DNA of 64,000 nucleotides, taken from the NCBI GenBank assembly GCA_016906335.1, contig JADEYG010000003.1:744001-808000 (forward strand), written 5' to 3'. The stretch is from Novakomyces olei. Its lineage: Eukaryota > Ascomycota > Novakomycetes > Novakomycetales > Novakomycetaceae. The translations under genes were made by a program, and so were the position numbers. Position 1 is the first letter of the stretch. Each line of letters opens with the position of its first letter. The notes under the pieces are model-generated. The model worked only from the letters and a program-made list of their open reading frames with translations, searched no databases and was not told where the DNA came from. Below are positions 9,554 through 22,799 of this stretch, in pieces.

Positions 9554-12500
9554 CTAGTCGAATCCAAACGGATTATCCGGGGCTAGAATGTTAGTAATTG
9601 TTAATAAATAAATAAATCACTGATAAATCTATTAATTTGAAATTTGAAACTTACTCGCATTGAAGATGTTTGCTTTCCCGGTTTTTTGCGGTTGAACACC
9701 AAAACTGACAGGTCTAAACATTGATGCGTCTTCTGCCCCCATAGGGGCCTGCGGCTGTTGCATCATCATTGGCTGCTGAGCAAAAGGTATTTGCTGCTGA
9801 GGAAATTGCTGTTGTTGTGGAGCAAAACCCGGTGTGGGCTGCATTCCGTTGAATCCCTGACCGAATCCACCATTGAATGCAAAAGGCAAAGGCTGTTGGG
9901 GCTGCTGCTGCATGAATAACTCGGGCTGAGCGAATCCAGTTTGCATTTGCTGATTAAAGCCATTAATGGGTGTGGTAGCCTGGCTCGCAAAAATGCCAGG
10001 CTCCGGCTGCTGTAGCTGGTAGCCGGTTGCCGCGATTGGCTGAGGAAAGCCTGTCTGCTGTGGGAACCCTGTCGGCTGAGAAAACATTGTCGGTTGAGGG
10101 AAACCTGTAGAGATGGGTTGCTGAAACCCAGTTGCTGCTGGCATTTGCTGCTGGAGCCCTGTGTTTGCATTGAAGCCGGTAGGATTGGCCTGGATTCCTG
10201 TAGCAAAAGGCTGTTGAAACCCGGTAGGATTCTGTGCCATTCCCGTGGCAAAAGGCTGTTGAAACCCTGTAGGATTCTGTGCCATTCCCGTGGCAAAAGG
10301 CTGTTGAAACCCTGTAGGATTCTGCGCCATCCCTGTAGCAAAAGGCTGTTGCATAGGCGTAGAAAACCCTTGATAGAACCCGGTTTGCATTGGCTGCTGG
10401 GCCACACCCGTCATAAACGGATTGAGCGGCTGCATGACACCAGTCTGTTGAGCTGAGATCTGCTGCTGCTGCATTTGACTGGCCAGCTGGTTCATTGAAG
10501 GCTGCTGGCCCGTCATTGCTGCCTGCTGAATAGCAGCTGTAGGCTGCCCCGTAATCTGGGCCCCGAAAGCCGAAGAAGGCGTGAAATTACGAGCCTGAAA
10601 AGGCGGAATATGTGGGTGCAAATCCAGAGGCTGAAACCCAGTTGGCTGCTGCGTGGCTACTTGTGCCATGGGCAAAGTTACCGGTGCCGGAGCAGCCGTC
10701 TTTTCCGGTTCTAATGGAGGCGGCAAAACAGTGGGGCCTTTGGCCGCTGTATGACTTGTTGCTGAAGCATCAAGGTCCTGTAAATCCTTGAGTGCTCCCG
10801 TCGTCTGGTTCCCGAGCCTTTGCGGCTCAGGCTGCTGCATTTGAGGAGGCCGAGCAGTAGAACTGCCGGGTTTAACCGTCCACGCATCGTCCTCAAATCC
10901 GGAAACAGGGACAGGTTTCTTTTGAGCTGAAGGCTTTTCTGGCGTTGGAGGCGGAGTCTCTGATCTCGGTCTTTCGAGGACTGTCGGATCAACAACATCG
11001 GCGGCTGAGCTTCTCGAACTGGGCCGGCTTCTTCTTCCACTCGTTGTGCTGCTATTAAAATTATTAGCGGTAGTCTTAGGCTGCAGTATGTCATCGTCGC
11101 TGCGAACAGAGGGGCCCATAACGTCCCGGGCAACTTCGCTGGCAGAAGCACGGCTGGCTGGCCTGGAGACAGAATCCCTGTGCAGCACTTTGTCAAGGTG
11201 CTTTTTGACCCGAATAATATCGCCCTCTTTAAGCCCAAGAGACCTCATAAGCTCCGGAGTTATATCCTCAAACGAGGATTCGTCCAAATGATCACGTTCA
11301 AATGCGGAAGCGTACCTCTGGCAAGTATGAACTTCGACACCGGCGTTAAGAAAGAACTCGAACCAATCGTACTCCTTTCTGCTCAGCGCCTGCTCTCGCG
11401 CAATAGCGGCGATATCGTGTGTGGGTCTTCCACTGGCCTCGGCTTCCTTACGTAACTCTCCTTCTCTCTGTTCCTGTTGTTCACGCTTCCTCTCGACCAA
11501 TCGCTCAACGTATTTCACATCCTCTGGCGACATTTTGGCAACAGGCACAGAGATCTTGACCCCGTTCAGTTTGTGCAGCTGGATGTTGTTGTCCACGAAC
11601 CCAATAAGCTGCGCGTCGACTTTGAATGAGCCTGTCCGATCCGTCCATGTTCTGACTTTAGCCATGTCCGGCATCGATCTGGCGGAAGAGCCAGATGGAC
11701 TCGATCCTGATCGAGCCGAGGATCCGTGCCGGCTCCGTCTTTTGCCTGCACCGGAATAAGATGGTGCAGAAGAAGAGGCAATTTCGTCATCTGCCCTGTC
11801 CCCTCTGTGCCGGGAGGAGGCAGTATTGCTACGCTCAATCTTCTTACGGCCCCTCTCTATATAACTACTCGGTATTACACCTGAATGGCCGCCCAGTCGG
11901 CACTTCCACCACTCGTCAGAAGCAGTGTCGTCCAAAATCTCGACCTCCGTATTCGCCCGAACAGATAATTCATCAGCGCCCTGAGCTTCAAAGTCGTAAA
12001 GCACAACTCCATATTTCTTAGAGGGCATACTAAGCTTAGGTGCAACGTATACGTCGTCGTCGTCATCATTGTTTGCACCAGCGTTACCATCGTCAGAGTC
12101 CTCTCCGTAGACAGACAGCCGGTGTTGACTTGATCTGGCCAGCGCTGAATCCTCTGGCAGATCAGAGATTGGTCGGCCACTCGCCCGAGCAATGTCTCTT
12201 AGTCCAGAAGCTCGAGCTGCCCCAGCTACAAGACCCAAATGAGCTGCAATTTCACTGGCTGCCTGATTAGATCCGGCATGAAAATCAAAACTAGCCGCGT
12301 CCCTGGGGCTGTCCAGCTCGATAAAAACATGTTTTTTCTCTTGTGAATAAGTTACAAGGGCCGTTATTGGCCACGTGCGAACTGGCGCTGCTCCTTCTGG
12401 TGAATAAATTATCTTGTCGTTGCCCACACCAAGAGTGCCTTTGACTTTCTTGCGCTTGTTTTGTACCTCCTGGACCGGCCATGTCCTAAAATCACCATTT

Positions 12501-13681
12501 GAAACACTATTGCCTCGAGACGCAGGCCGTGACGATTGGCCTGTAACATTAGGCCTTTGCGGTTTGGGAGGAGGCACATCTTCTTCTTGCTGAACCGCAT
12601 AATGGTCGCTGGGATTGCCGTACGCGTCAGACTGTATCGTTAGCACGAGAAAATAGATTATAACAGTAGGATAGTATATAATCAATAATACATGGTCAAT
12701 GAAAACTAGTGAATAATGTATAGTCGATATTGTATAACAAAAAAAAAAACAAAAAAAAATATGAAAATAGAGCCAGTGATATAGATGAAGCCGTCTTTGC
12801 ACATAGAGCAGTGAAAAGCCAATTCATAAATGAAATGTACAAAACACTCACCGGATCTTCGTAAGTCTGCCGCGGTTTTGCGGGAGACGGCCTGGCTGGC
12901 ATTGCAGGCACAGGCTCTTCTTCAGCTGCCGCCTGTTGCGGCGGCTGTACCGACCGTGTAGGTCTTTTTGGCTCCAAAAACGATTCAGCATCACTGTCAT
13001 CTGCATCTGCAGCAGGTTCAGGTACAGGCTTTTGCCTGCTTGACCCCGGCCGCACAATTCCCGGAGTAGCTGGTGGGGGTGGTGGAATATAAGGAGTCTT
13101 GGCGGGTTGCTGTACCCCCACAGTTGGTGGAAGTGGGGGCGCCGCTGGCACATCAGACGAGGGAAGTGGGGGTGCTGGTGGGGGCGCAGTCTCTTCTTGT
13201 GCGGCTGCATGGTCCTCTTCCACACCTCCATCTTGATCCTCCGCCTCTTCGACATAATTGCTGGGCGCCAGTCCGTAATGATCTCCGACACTGACAAAAT
13301 ACCAATTCGCATCGTCCTTATCATAGATATTAATAGCACTGTTCTCTGTAAAAGAAACCTCCTCAGGCGACTGCTGTTCATAATCGTACAGGGCTGTAGC
13401 ACTTGCTATCGGAGCCGCCTTGAGAGTAGTTAGTACTTTTGCCAATTATACCTTTTACTCACATCCTCTAGATAGTTCTCTGGTACAAGACCAGTTTCGC
13501 CATCCTCCTCATCATCGTGAGGCTTCTTCTTCACTTTCCACCATCCGTCATCGCTTTTTTCCACCACAAAAACAAGCTCGCCCTCGCCAATGGCAACTTC
13601 ACGATCCTCGTCATCTGCTGGTTGAGGTTCCGACGGCTCGTAGCTGTACACGGCGCGCGAACAACCTACAAAGGAGGACAT
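9554..13681 (-). CDS. SLA1: actin-patch endocytic adaptor Sla1
   Basis: Sla1 links NPFxD-type cargo, clathrin, Las17/WASP and actin at endocytic sites. Exons are 13463-13681, 12852-13418, 9655-12631 and 9554-9582, giving 1263 aa (yeast 1244). SH3-1 spans about residues 8-70, SH3-2 about 78-140, then a PPPP-rich linker. A conserved segment with TWPITALVTY precedes SH3-3 (about 468-525). SHD1 (TWTDRTGSFKVDAQLIGF) is at about 590-640 and the SAM-like SHD2 (WFEFFLNAGVEV) at about 681-745. The remainder is Gln/Pro/Gly-rich with many TG-type repeats. The tail ANIFNATPDNPFGFD is completed only by the small last exon, matching the conserved NPFGF end of Sla1. Intron 2 is 220 nt and contains poly-T/A runs. 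Confidence 0.96.
10202..10345 (-). repeat. 45-bp coding repeat in the Sla1 tail, three near-identical copies plus a partial fourth
   Basis: Each copy encodes QQPFATGMAQNPTGF or a close variant. The DNA copies differ at only a few positions, so they look like recent tandem duplications. The motif resembles the LxxQxTG repeats that in yeast Sla1 are phosphorylated by Ark1/Prk1 kinases; that link is inference. Confidence 0.85.
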
Positions 13682-13881
13682 TGCATATATCCGAAATTTC
13701 CAAATTGCCCTGGTTCGGGCGACGGACAGAAAGTGAAGCTTGATCTATGCTTTTGTCGTCGTAAAGACGGAAGGCAAGTCGTCTGTGGTCGCGCTGATTG
13801 CTTCCCCGTCTATACACACGGGCAAAGATCTGTGGCAGGTAGGTTACTTGGAGAACACTTGGCGCCGTATATCATTTAGAG

Positions 13882-13968
<87 letters not shown>

Positions 13969-14239
13969 TACAACATTTTTTAATCCAATCAAAAAATAAG
14001 CCTAGTTGTGATGTTTGCTGCCATTGCGTCTACAAACAATTTGTTCCTTATATTTTTGTAGCAAGCACAACTTGTGTTGAAACTATCTAAACAAGACAAG
14101 AATCGCTGGCTGGTATTTCATTCTCACTCTCGGCATGGAAATATATCATTTGTGTGCAAAAAGTTCTTTCAAATTTGCTTTATTACCACCATATAATGAT
14201 GCATTCCGTCTATATTATAATCTCAAAATTAAATAGCGA
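13682..14239. other. SLA1 upstream region with an (ATT)n array
   Basis: This 558-bp spacer lies between the SLA1 start and the AMD1 stop (same strand). An ATT array of about 27 copies spans 13883-13965. No gene or RNA is seen in the rest. Confidence 0.8.
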
Positions 14240-17220
14240 TTAATCGTCTGCAAAGTGCTTAGTCAAATTCTCATGTTCTCCGTTACTCGTATCCATAGTT
14301 CGACGCCTTTGCCGCTCACGGATAATACTTATGCCGGGGAAGGAGCCGGATAATGGAATTTCAGGGTCATTCCCACCGTTCGACTGTAGACTAAGGTCAT
14401 GCAAAGCAAGCGTTCCCACTGTAGCTGCATTAGACACCATATCAGAATCATATATTGACCCGTCAACTGGCTGTTTGTCTCGCTGGTCCAACTCTGAAAG
14501 CGTTGGAGTCCGATGGCTTCGTTCCGGGTGTGATCGTGATACCCTGTAAGAATTAATTATCAATTGAAATTAAAGTAATTGAAGTGACCCTTGAAAGTAA
14601 AGAAACGGTTGGCAAATTAAAAACTTGAATGTTTAAAATTTCCAGTTGCAACTCAACGGCGAGAATTGGGAATAGCAGTCGGTAATCATAAATAAAATAA
14701 AAACATAATTGTTAAACGATCTCTGCCAAGTACAACCTCTATAAAAATATAACAAAACTCATTTGAATGAAATTGTTCACCCTTACATTCGATGCTCTGT
14801 TTCGAGTGTTCGTTCACGATACATTAAGCGCACAAGTGGCACATTAGTCTTGTGAATATCGCACAGATTATCTCCGAGCCAACGTAGCTTTAACACATGC
14901 TCAAATCCACTCTGAAGCACACTGTTTCGAGCAAGCTCACACATATCAACCGGTGACAGCTTATATATTTGTGCGGCCACTGCATACTCTTCAATCAAAG
15001 GCTCCTTTGTAAACGCGAATTGCAATGGATCATCCGTTGATAAGCTAACGTTCATGCCGCGTTTGAAATAATTGAAGAAAGGATTCTTCTCGTACGCAAC
15101 AAAAAGAGCATTGCTGGTTTGCATTAGTTAATTGTAAAGTCTTCTAGATTCCCCAAACTTACTTGCTTAGCGGGCTCATAGCAATCGGTATTTGATCAAG
15201 ATACCATAAGTACTGTAATGCCGGAGTTTTACGGAGCAGCAACCCATGGCTTATGCCTTGGCTAGTAAGGAAAGCACTGGCGAGATGGTCCGTGCCGTTC
15301 TCGCCTCCTTCTCCGCAATGAGGCCGGAGCACAAATGTGTTGAATCCCCGTTTCTTTCGCCATGCATTCAGCGACGTCATGTTTGCGTACGTATAATAGA
15401 TCCAATAAGTGTAAGGCGGGTTTTGCTTAGTATTCCATTCTTTAGGAATAGGGTACTTTCGGTACAAGCGCCTTTCTGGTTTTGATTCATCGTCAACAGA
15501 GTCAAAGCCGACAACTCGTTCAAGAAACACGTGCAATTTAGGGTGCAATCGCGGGTCTTTTGTAACTTCAAAAAGAGGCTGGAAGGTGTCTGCCGTTGTT
15601 AAATTGACTTGATCAAATATGGGCAAAAATAGTAAATGACGAATAGCAAGCAAATACTAAAAGAACCATAGTAATACTAATATAAATAAACAAATGATAA
15701 AAAAAACACACGCAAAAACAAACTTGTAATTTTTGACATACTTCGAATTATATCTTCAAAATTATTTGCAATCCCACTTTCCTTGTAAACATTATACAAG
15801 CGTGGTATTTGAATGAGCCAGCGCACGTTGGGCGAGAATATCTTGTTGTCAACAACCCAGGCTGCCAATTTGTCCCATTCATCTGGGTGTCGGCCATAAA
15901 TTGAAATCCGGTACTCTGCCATTTGGTATTTACTGGCCTCCGTGTCGGAAATTACCTCTATAATGTTTAGCATTTTAAATAATTTATATTCGCAACAAAC
16001 CTTTAGTCAGCTCTGCCATGAAACGTCCATTTATATAATTATCAGTCTTGAGAAATATCTCTCGCAATCGCGACTCGCCAATCGGATTGTATTTCAGATT
16101 AAATTTGTCGAACCGATGAAAAGTATCCTTGTTCGCATGCATATCAAGTGTATCGATGCTGAGGTCATAAGATGTCAGTCTCAGCGACTCAAATACTTCT
16201 TTCAACGAGAGATGCTTGCCGTCTCTGTAGATAACGACCTCCTGAGACAATTAGCAATGGGCATTATACACATGTCAATTTAAGACATACGTCTGGAACC
16301 TTTTTTAGCTTTGATTTAATAAAGCGAAGAAGGTGCTTTTGATTGGCAATGGCTGATAAATGCACGTGAGTATCGACTTTACGCACATTGTAAAAATCAC
16401 GGTGTGGTACTTTCTTGGTCTCCACAAGTTCGCTATAATCATTGAGAAGGCTGTACATTTGCCATTTGTGCTCAAGGTATTGAAGTCTCCTGAAAGCAAA
16501 AGACTTTACAGGTCCGTCTGACGCCGCCTGCAACACCTTGTCCAAATCCAGATAGTATTCGCGTATGGAGGGTACGTTGAAAAAGCGCGCATCCGATTCG
16601 AGCGCTTTCATGTTAGTATAATGGCAGAAAAAAGATAGGGAACGAAAAGATCGCTTTATTTTACACAAAAAAGCTTTTCATATAAACGCGATTGTAGAGC
16701 AAAAGTTATCTGAATTAGAAATGTTGAAAACAATTCGCACTCAAACTCTTACCGGCCTCGTTCTCATATATTTGGTAAACGCCCTGTTCATCAAGCGCAA
16801 AAACCATTTCATCTTCTACGCCTGGTATTTCGCATTCATCTAATTCGAACAGCCGTCCTGAAGATTCGCCTTCCTTCGTCTCTGGGTAGATTCGCCAAGA
16901 GTCTTCGTCGCGTGGATTGTCCCCCGACCGTTGCAATGATAGCCTCAAATATTTGTGGCGTAGATCCAGACATTCTTGGACAGCTGCAAAGACTTCGCCC
17001 ATTTCTGAAGTCCATTCAACCGTGTCGGTAGATTCGACAATAGAAGGCACTTGTTCGACTTCCTCCTGTTGCGTCGCGTACCACTTGGAGTCGGCCTTTT
17101 GTTCAGTATCGGCAAAAAAAGAAATAGGAACCATACCGATGTTAGAATACGCTCCTGCATATGATTGAAAAACGGGTCTCGTTCAGACTCCATTTTCGGA
17201 GTCGTTTCACGCTCCGCCAT
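14240..17220 (-). CDS. AMD1: AMP deaminase
   Basis: The enzyme deaminates AMP to IMP in the cytosol (purine interconversion and energy charge). Eight exons were joined: 17137-17220, 16753-17095, 16291-16604, 16001-16241, 15742-15957, 15163-15589, 14787-15113 and 14240-14543, giving 751 aa. All phases close. The metal-binding HVHLSA is at about residue 219. KPNVRWLIQ-type, [43 protein letters not shown] and [10 protein letters not shown] (about 563) are family landmarks, followed by [12 protein letters not shown] and [10 protein letters not shown]. The N-terminus is short and acidic, and the C-terminal 100 residues are poorly conserved. The first in-frame ATG is at 17218-17220. Introns run from 41 to 243 nt. 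Confidence 0.97.
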
Positions 17221-18503
17221 TGGCTTTTCTCCCGTAGTCAACCGACTGGAAACTCAATGATTTAATCTTTTTTTTTTTTTTCGAGTCCAATGTATTGTAG
17301 AGATTAAAATGAACTATACTGTATTTCTTTCCAGGTTTTCTTATACGAGATAAAAGTGATAACAGTGTTACTACAAATATTTATTTTTATCTTTATATTT
17401 ATATTGTCCGTTTATTATTCGAAGTACTCTTGAGCGAGAATACTTTGAGCGATCCCAAAATTACCTGATTCATAATTAGATTTGTCATAAGCGGTGTACT
17501 TTATTTGGATCATTGCGTCATTATTTACTTCTAATTCTCGTCGCCATTGGTGATCGTGTTTGTGCTACACGGGTGTTTTTTGACAGCGCGACTTGGAGCT
17601 ATGGTATTCCCCGCAAATATTTTGCTACTATTGCGTTTGTAACAATTGACGAGGCGATTATTCTTGAGCGAAGCTGATAACTGTCATTACTATGAGAATT
17701 GGCATAGGACATACAATGCAGCGATCACTGAGTTCACAATCATTCGTTCTTGTTTCATATCAAGTTTCTAATGTAACGATCCAAGGAATTTTGTTTTGAC
17801 TCCTTTATCTTTAGTTGCCTCTTCTTTAGAGCCACGATCCTGTATTGCAGGTAACTGAAAGAATTTCCTTTCATATTGTGTGACCCTCTGGATGGCGTAG
17901 TGTGGGAAATACAGGGCGAAAACACTCGCAAAACAAAGAGCGATTTATCTAATGCAACCCCCCATAATTTGCCTCGGCAGTTTACTATACTCGTTCTCCT
18001 GATGAAAATGGTCAAAATTGTTTTTATCAAATTTCCATGCCAATCCTAAATTTGCTTCCACAACAAAACCTTTTATATATGGCTAAAATTTGTTTTATAA
18101 TCAATACAAATTGGAAGTTTTGCGGTCAATTCCTTTGCCGTTCAGCCAACTTCCAATTGAGCTAACATCGCTCCCGCTACGATGATTTCGGGGTAAACCT
18201 ATTATTTTTGGAAATGAAATTAGATAAGCTTTCCAGGGACACTGATACATAAGCAATGATAAATTAGCAAGCATTCTTTAAGTATCAACATGAGCTATTA
18301 TATGCATTGTAATTACGAAATTACAAAAAACCTGCTTAAAGTATATTAAGCTTAATTTGCCACATTGATCTCATGCTTTGATATTTTTATTCAAAAAGAC
18401 TCGACGAGTAGGAGGAATGCAGTCCTCGGCAATCCAGATGTCTGTTCATACACAGGGCAAACAGCAAGCACGACATATATTGCCAAATGCAATGACAAAA
18501 AAC
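17221..18503. other. gene-poor AT-rich region upstream of AMD1
   Basis: About 1.3 kb without a supported coding region. It holds a poly-T run near 17266-17282 and an 11-bp inverted repeat at 18109-18119 / 18148-18158 with a 28-nt loop. No snRNA or further tRNA could be recognised by eye. Confidence 0.6.
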
Positions 18504-18590
18504 TGACCCCAACCGGATTCGAACCGGTGTTACCCGTTGAGCTCAAGAGAACTTGGAGACGGATGTACTGACCAACTATACTATGGAGTC
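18504..18590 (-). tRNA. tRNA-Trp (CCA) with a 14-nt intron
   Basis: Read on the minus strand, 87 nt fold as a full cloverleaf. The 7-bp acceptor stem pairs GACTCCA with TGGGGTC, with discriminator A. The D arm has stem GTAT/GTAC and the loop AGTTGGTCA. The anticodon stem is TCCGT/ACGGG, the variable loop has 4 nt, and the T arm is ACCGG-TTCGAAT-CCGGT. Placing a 14-nt intron one base 3' of the anticodon leaves a 73-nt mature tRNA with anticodon CCA. Part of the intron (CTTGAG) can pair with the anticodon region, as is usual for tRNA introns. The internal promoter B box GGTTCGAATCC is perfect. Confidence 0.92.
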
Positions 18591-19288
18591 GTTTAAATGA
18601 ACCATTTAAAGTGAGATTTAAGTTGTTAACGATTTAATTAACCATATATATATTACATATGATATTTATCATTTTAGCGCTAATTGACGCGCTAAGTTGC
18701 TTCTGACAAGAGCGAATGCGATCTTCCTTCTTTAGTGTCAAATTTGTCTCAAGTAAATGCGCAAAAGCACACTTTCCCAATCTTTTACCTAGACAAAAGA
18801 AGAAAATGCTCCTTAGGTCAGTCATGTGCCACTGAGGAACACAGCGACGCTTGCGCGTCTAACTGCGACATTTGTAGTTTGTTGGTTGTGCTCTGCAACT
18901 AAACTTTTTGTATTTTAATTGGTAGTCATAAAAGCCTCATGCGTGCCATTCTCTCGTAGCCAACGTGCCCTGCTTTTTGTCTTAGTGCTACTTCACGCCC
19001 CCTAAAATGGTTTGCCATTTTTTTTTAATCTTTACAAGAGAATTCTCAAAAGCTCAGTCTTTTACCAGATTCGATTACCTTTGAGCAAAGGTGGACCAGG
19101 TTTATTAAAAAAAGCAGTAGGAGTTGTTCGAGATTCATCCTGGATAATATCCTGGATAAATCTTGGACAATCCAAAGATATTACAGAATAAACCTGATCA
19201 AGTAAAGAGACCTGAATCTCTTCATCTTTTGTCAATTGGTGTAAGCAGTCTGACACTTTTTCTCCAGAGGGATTGCCACGGCTCGCCA
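18591..19288. other. upstream region of the Zn2Cys6 regulator
   Basis: About 700 bp between the tRNA and the start of the regulator gene. Open frames here lack ATG starts. I see no further element. Confidence 0.6.
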
Positions 19289-22250
19289 ATGGCGCCGACG
19301 CCGCCCCGCGGTCAGTTTCGCGTCTCTCAACGGCGACCGCTTTCTTGTATAGGTATGGTTCGGTGATATCTGCTGTTCCTGCTCGGCATTCGAGCACCTA
19401 CGTTTCAGCTGCCTTTCTATTTATTCGCTGATGCTTTACTCAAATTTCCTACTTGGAAAGCAATTGCTTATTAACGTTGCCTTTGAAATTGCTCAAGTAT
19501 TGTTCAATCGCTGCTTGATTAATTTAACTAGATGTACAATCTCTATGGACCATGCTAATCTTCAATAGAATGCTCAAGACGCAAAATCAAATGTTCCAAA
19601 AGTATTCCGTGTGAAGCGTGTGTTAAGGCGGGACATCCGGAGAAATGTGCACGGGAACTTGTTGTCGTGACTAAAGCCTTCCACGGTGGCCGATCACGAA
19701 ATGTTACAGAGGAAATTGCTTCGCTGCAGCATTTTTGCCAAACTTTTAGGCACCACAAAGACGTAGTTGACGTTTTGGAGCAGCGTATTGCTGAGCTTGC
19801 TGGAGGCATGCATGCACCACCGGATTCAGCAGCGGCCGCCAAGGCAGCACATAAAAGAAGTGCCATGAAGCTCGATGACCCAGAATCATATGAAACAGAC
19901 AAAACGGTCACCTCACTTGAACATGTGGCCTGGGGCCGCAAACACCGGTCTGAGCCGGCCCACAGCTTAAAAGAATTTATTGGTCAAGACGAGCGGCAAT
20001 TACTTGCATCGGATGCTCCGTCAGAAGCTGTTATCTCTGTTTTACCCTTTCTGCCTTCAAGAGAAGTGGCCGATGCGTTAATAAGGTTTCACCTGGACTG
20101 GGTTTCATGGCAGCAAAATTGTTTACATAATCCTACATTCTATACTGAATGCGTGGCTTTTTGGGAGAGTGGGCGCCCCCCTCACTCGCAGCCTTGCTGG
20201 CTTGGCTTATATTTTGCAGTTTTAAGCGTAAGGAAATGAAAAAATCAGACCAAAAAACAGGAATAAGCCCAGATTTCAAGAATATAATTTAATATTTTAT
20301 TGTCAAATAAAATAAAAATAAAATAAAAATAAAAAAATCTTGCGATTATTCTAATATTTCAGTCCGCTATTCACCATCTTCCGGCTAAAGAGCTGCTCAA
20401 AATGTACGATGCTGAGGACCGTGAGTCGTTGCGACGGGTGTGGTATAAGAAATCTTTAGCAGTTCTCGAGGAGGCCGATTTCATGAAAAATCATTGTTGT
20501 AAGTTCAGTTTAGTCTCTTTCTAATATTTCTCTGTAATTATTTCTTTTTATATATAATGTACAACCTATTATTTCATGTACTATTGGCTCTCACTTTCCT
20601 CTTGCTCATATGTTTCTTATTCTGTTTCGTAGTTTTGTTTCGTAGTTTTGTTTTATTTTCATTTTTCGATTTCTAGTATTTCATTTAACTCCAATTTCAT
20701 TCGGGTCTTTGTCTCCTCGCCATTACTCACGCACCATAGTATACACAATTCAAGCTATCATCACGCAAACGCTAATAGCCTACGTCATCGGCGAATCAGA
20801 TCGGCACATGGTCATGCTGGCCACAGCTTGCCGAATCGCCCAATCATTAGGCCTTCATCGCGCCGTGCGTACCAAAAAGCATATGCCCCTGGAAGACCGT
20901 ATAACCGTGGAAACACAGAAGCGTGTTTGGTGGCAGCTGGTTATTCAGGACTGGCTGACTATTCACGTCAGTGATACATACGTTCTACGCCCCGGCCAAT
21001 TTACTGTAGAAATGCCGACAAATTGTTATGACCACGATCTTATTGAGCAGCCTTTGGATGTGCCTACAAACTCAACTTACTGTATCCTGCTTGGCAAAAT
21101 AGCCAGCTTAATGCCCCGCCTTTTTGAAGGGCTACGTGAACCCGACGTTAGTGAGCGTTATGAGCATGTTCTTCGTATAGAAAAGCAATTACGGCAGCTT
21201 ACAGAGGAGTTTCCTGCCTTTGTTATGAGTGGAGCAGAATTAAAGCCAGAGTGGCCCGCCTGGGTCCCATGGGCCCGACGAATGATGACCGTCAGTGCCG
21301 CCGACAAAGTAATGATGATCCATCGGCCTTTCTTAATAAGAGCTCTGCGTACACAGGAGTACCCCATCACTCGTAATGTGTGTGTCGCTGCTGCCCGTAC
21401 AATCCTAAGAGAACAGATCAGAGGAATGGAATCTGATTCCCAGGCCAGTTGGACAATTCAAGCCTTTTCCGTTTCGGCAGCCATCATTTTTGCCCTGGAT
21501 ATGATGCTGAACCCGGAGAGACGGGCCGAGCAGGACGCGATTCATTTTCATATGATAAAGGAGTCCATTCAGGCACTGAAATTGCAGAGGGGTAATGTGC
21601 AAGCAGAGAGAGGAGTTATTGTTCTGCAGCATTTAGTGCAAGAGCTGGAGACTGCCTGGGCCGAACCTGCAAGTGCAGCAGAGCAAAGCTCATCTGGCTC
21701 TGCAGTAGGGACAAGTGTAGCTCGATCTGGTCCAGAGGAATCGCAAAATTCACACTACCTTCAGCCTGAAGGACAAGGCCAAAATGTACCACCTCAATCG
21801 CAAATTCAGCCAACGTTTCAGGAAAGCAAAATTGCAAAGCTCAAACGAATCGTTGGCCGGATCAGATCTGTCGGGTCTGCCCACGATGAAAGTAGGGTTA
21901 ATGACATGTATGCAAAGATGTACCGGGACCCCATTCAAGCGCCTATTGCTTCACCAATGACAGACTCCTCTGGATCAGTTCCCACCACCTCCTGTGGGAT
22001 ATCTTATACTCCAGAAGCTCTCTCAAGGCTGACCCAGCAACAGCACCACTCTCAACCACAGCAGCATCAGTCGCAGCCTCCGTCGCAGCCTCAGTCGCAG
22101 CCTCAGTCGCAGCAATTTCCAATGCAGATGGCTAGTGGATTCGCGAAATTTAATACCATAAACAGCAATGATGCAAATGCGGCAGAGAACGGTCACGAAT
22201 GGTTGGATGAATTGTTTGCCTTTAATTTGAGTTCTGGGAACGTTTTTTGA
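19289..22250 (+). CDS. Zn2Cys6 transcription factor with Fungal_trans domain
   Basis: This is a fungal-specific, nuclear Gal4-type regulator; its target genes cannot be told from sequence. Exons are 19289-19352, 19569-20227, 20363-20498 and 20740-22250, giving 789 aa. The zinc cluster spans the first splice junction: Cys20, 23, 30, 36, 39 and 48 (CIEC...RRKIKC...PCEAC...HPEKC), an x2/x6/x5/x2/x8 spacing. The middle region has the Fungal_trans landmarks: ATACRIAQSLGLHR, then KRVWWQLVIQDWL. The tail (from about residue 590) is Gln/Ser/Pro-rich with a QSQPQSQ stretch, a likely activation region. The start ATG is the only one giving a complete six-cysteine cluster. Introns are 216, 135 and 241 nt, longer than in neighbouring genes. 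Confidence 0.92.
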
Positions 22251-22799
22251 ATGCTTGCTTCATTGGGGTCGCGGTTCTTGATCGGCTGAGACTGCTGGTA
22301 ATAGTCGAAGCTCATTCTCAGCAGAGGCTGTCTATTTCCACATTGTCTAGAGCGTTTACCGTGTTAAAATTTATTTGCGTTTTATATTATTTATTTGGAC
22401 GTTTTTGTCGAGTATTGATTGATAAAGTCTGCTGTTTATTGTTCAGTGAGCATTTTTTATTTATCTATTTTCATTATTTAATCAGGCTCATTCTTTAATA
22501 TTGCTTCTAGCGTTAGCTTATACATATACACTTGTTTGCGATTTCTGATACAGTTGGAGTCATGTTGTCAATATATTCTAAAACCTTGAAACTTATTAAA
22601 TCTATTACTAAAATGCAAATTAGAGTTGGCAAAGAGTTTGGTTGTGTTTACATACAAATCTATCTTTATACAATAACGCAGGACATATTCCTTCATCCAG
22701 TCTGGTTTGTATGTATATGGTATGTGCAGTAGATCCTTTGCCACTGGCATACGCTTTTCTGAAGCGTGAAGCTTGAAAGCACGTTTGCACTCGCCAATC
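22251..22799. other. spacer between convergent genes
   Basis: Very AT-rich 3' flanks of the Zn2Cys6 gene and the 230-aa gene. Nothing recognisable is seen. Confidence 0.6.

Noticed and set aside
19062-19397. 111-codon minus-strand frame opposite the first exon of the Zn2Cys6 gene
   Set aside because: It lacks an ATG at its start, and the opposite strand carries a real exon supported by the complete zinc cluster.
19548-19566. A CCATGCTAATCTTC stretch that matches the antisense of a U6 snRNA segment
   Set aside because: The match stops after 14 nt on both sides. The site is better explained as the branch and 3' splice region of the Zn2Cys6 gene's first intron.
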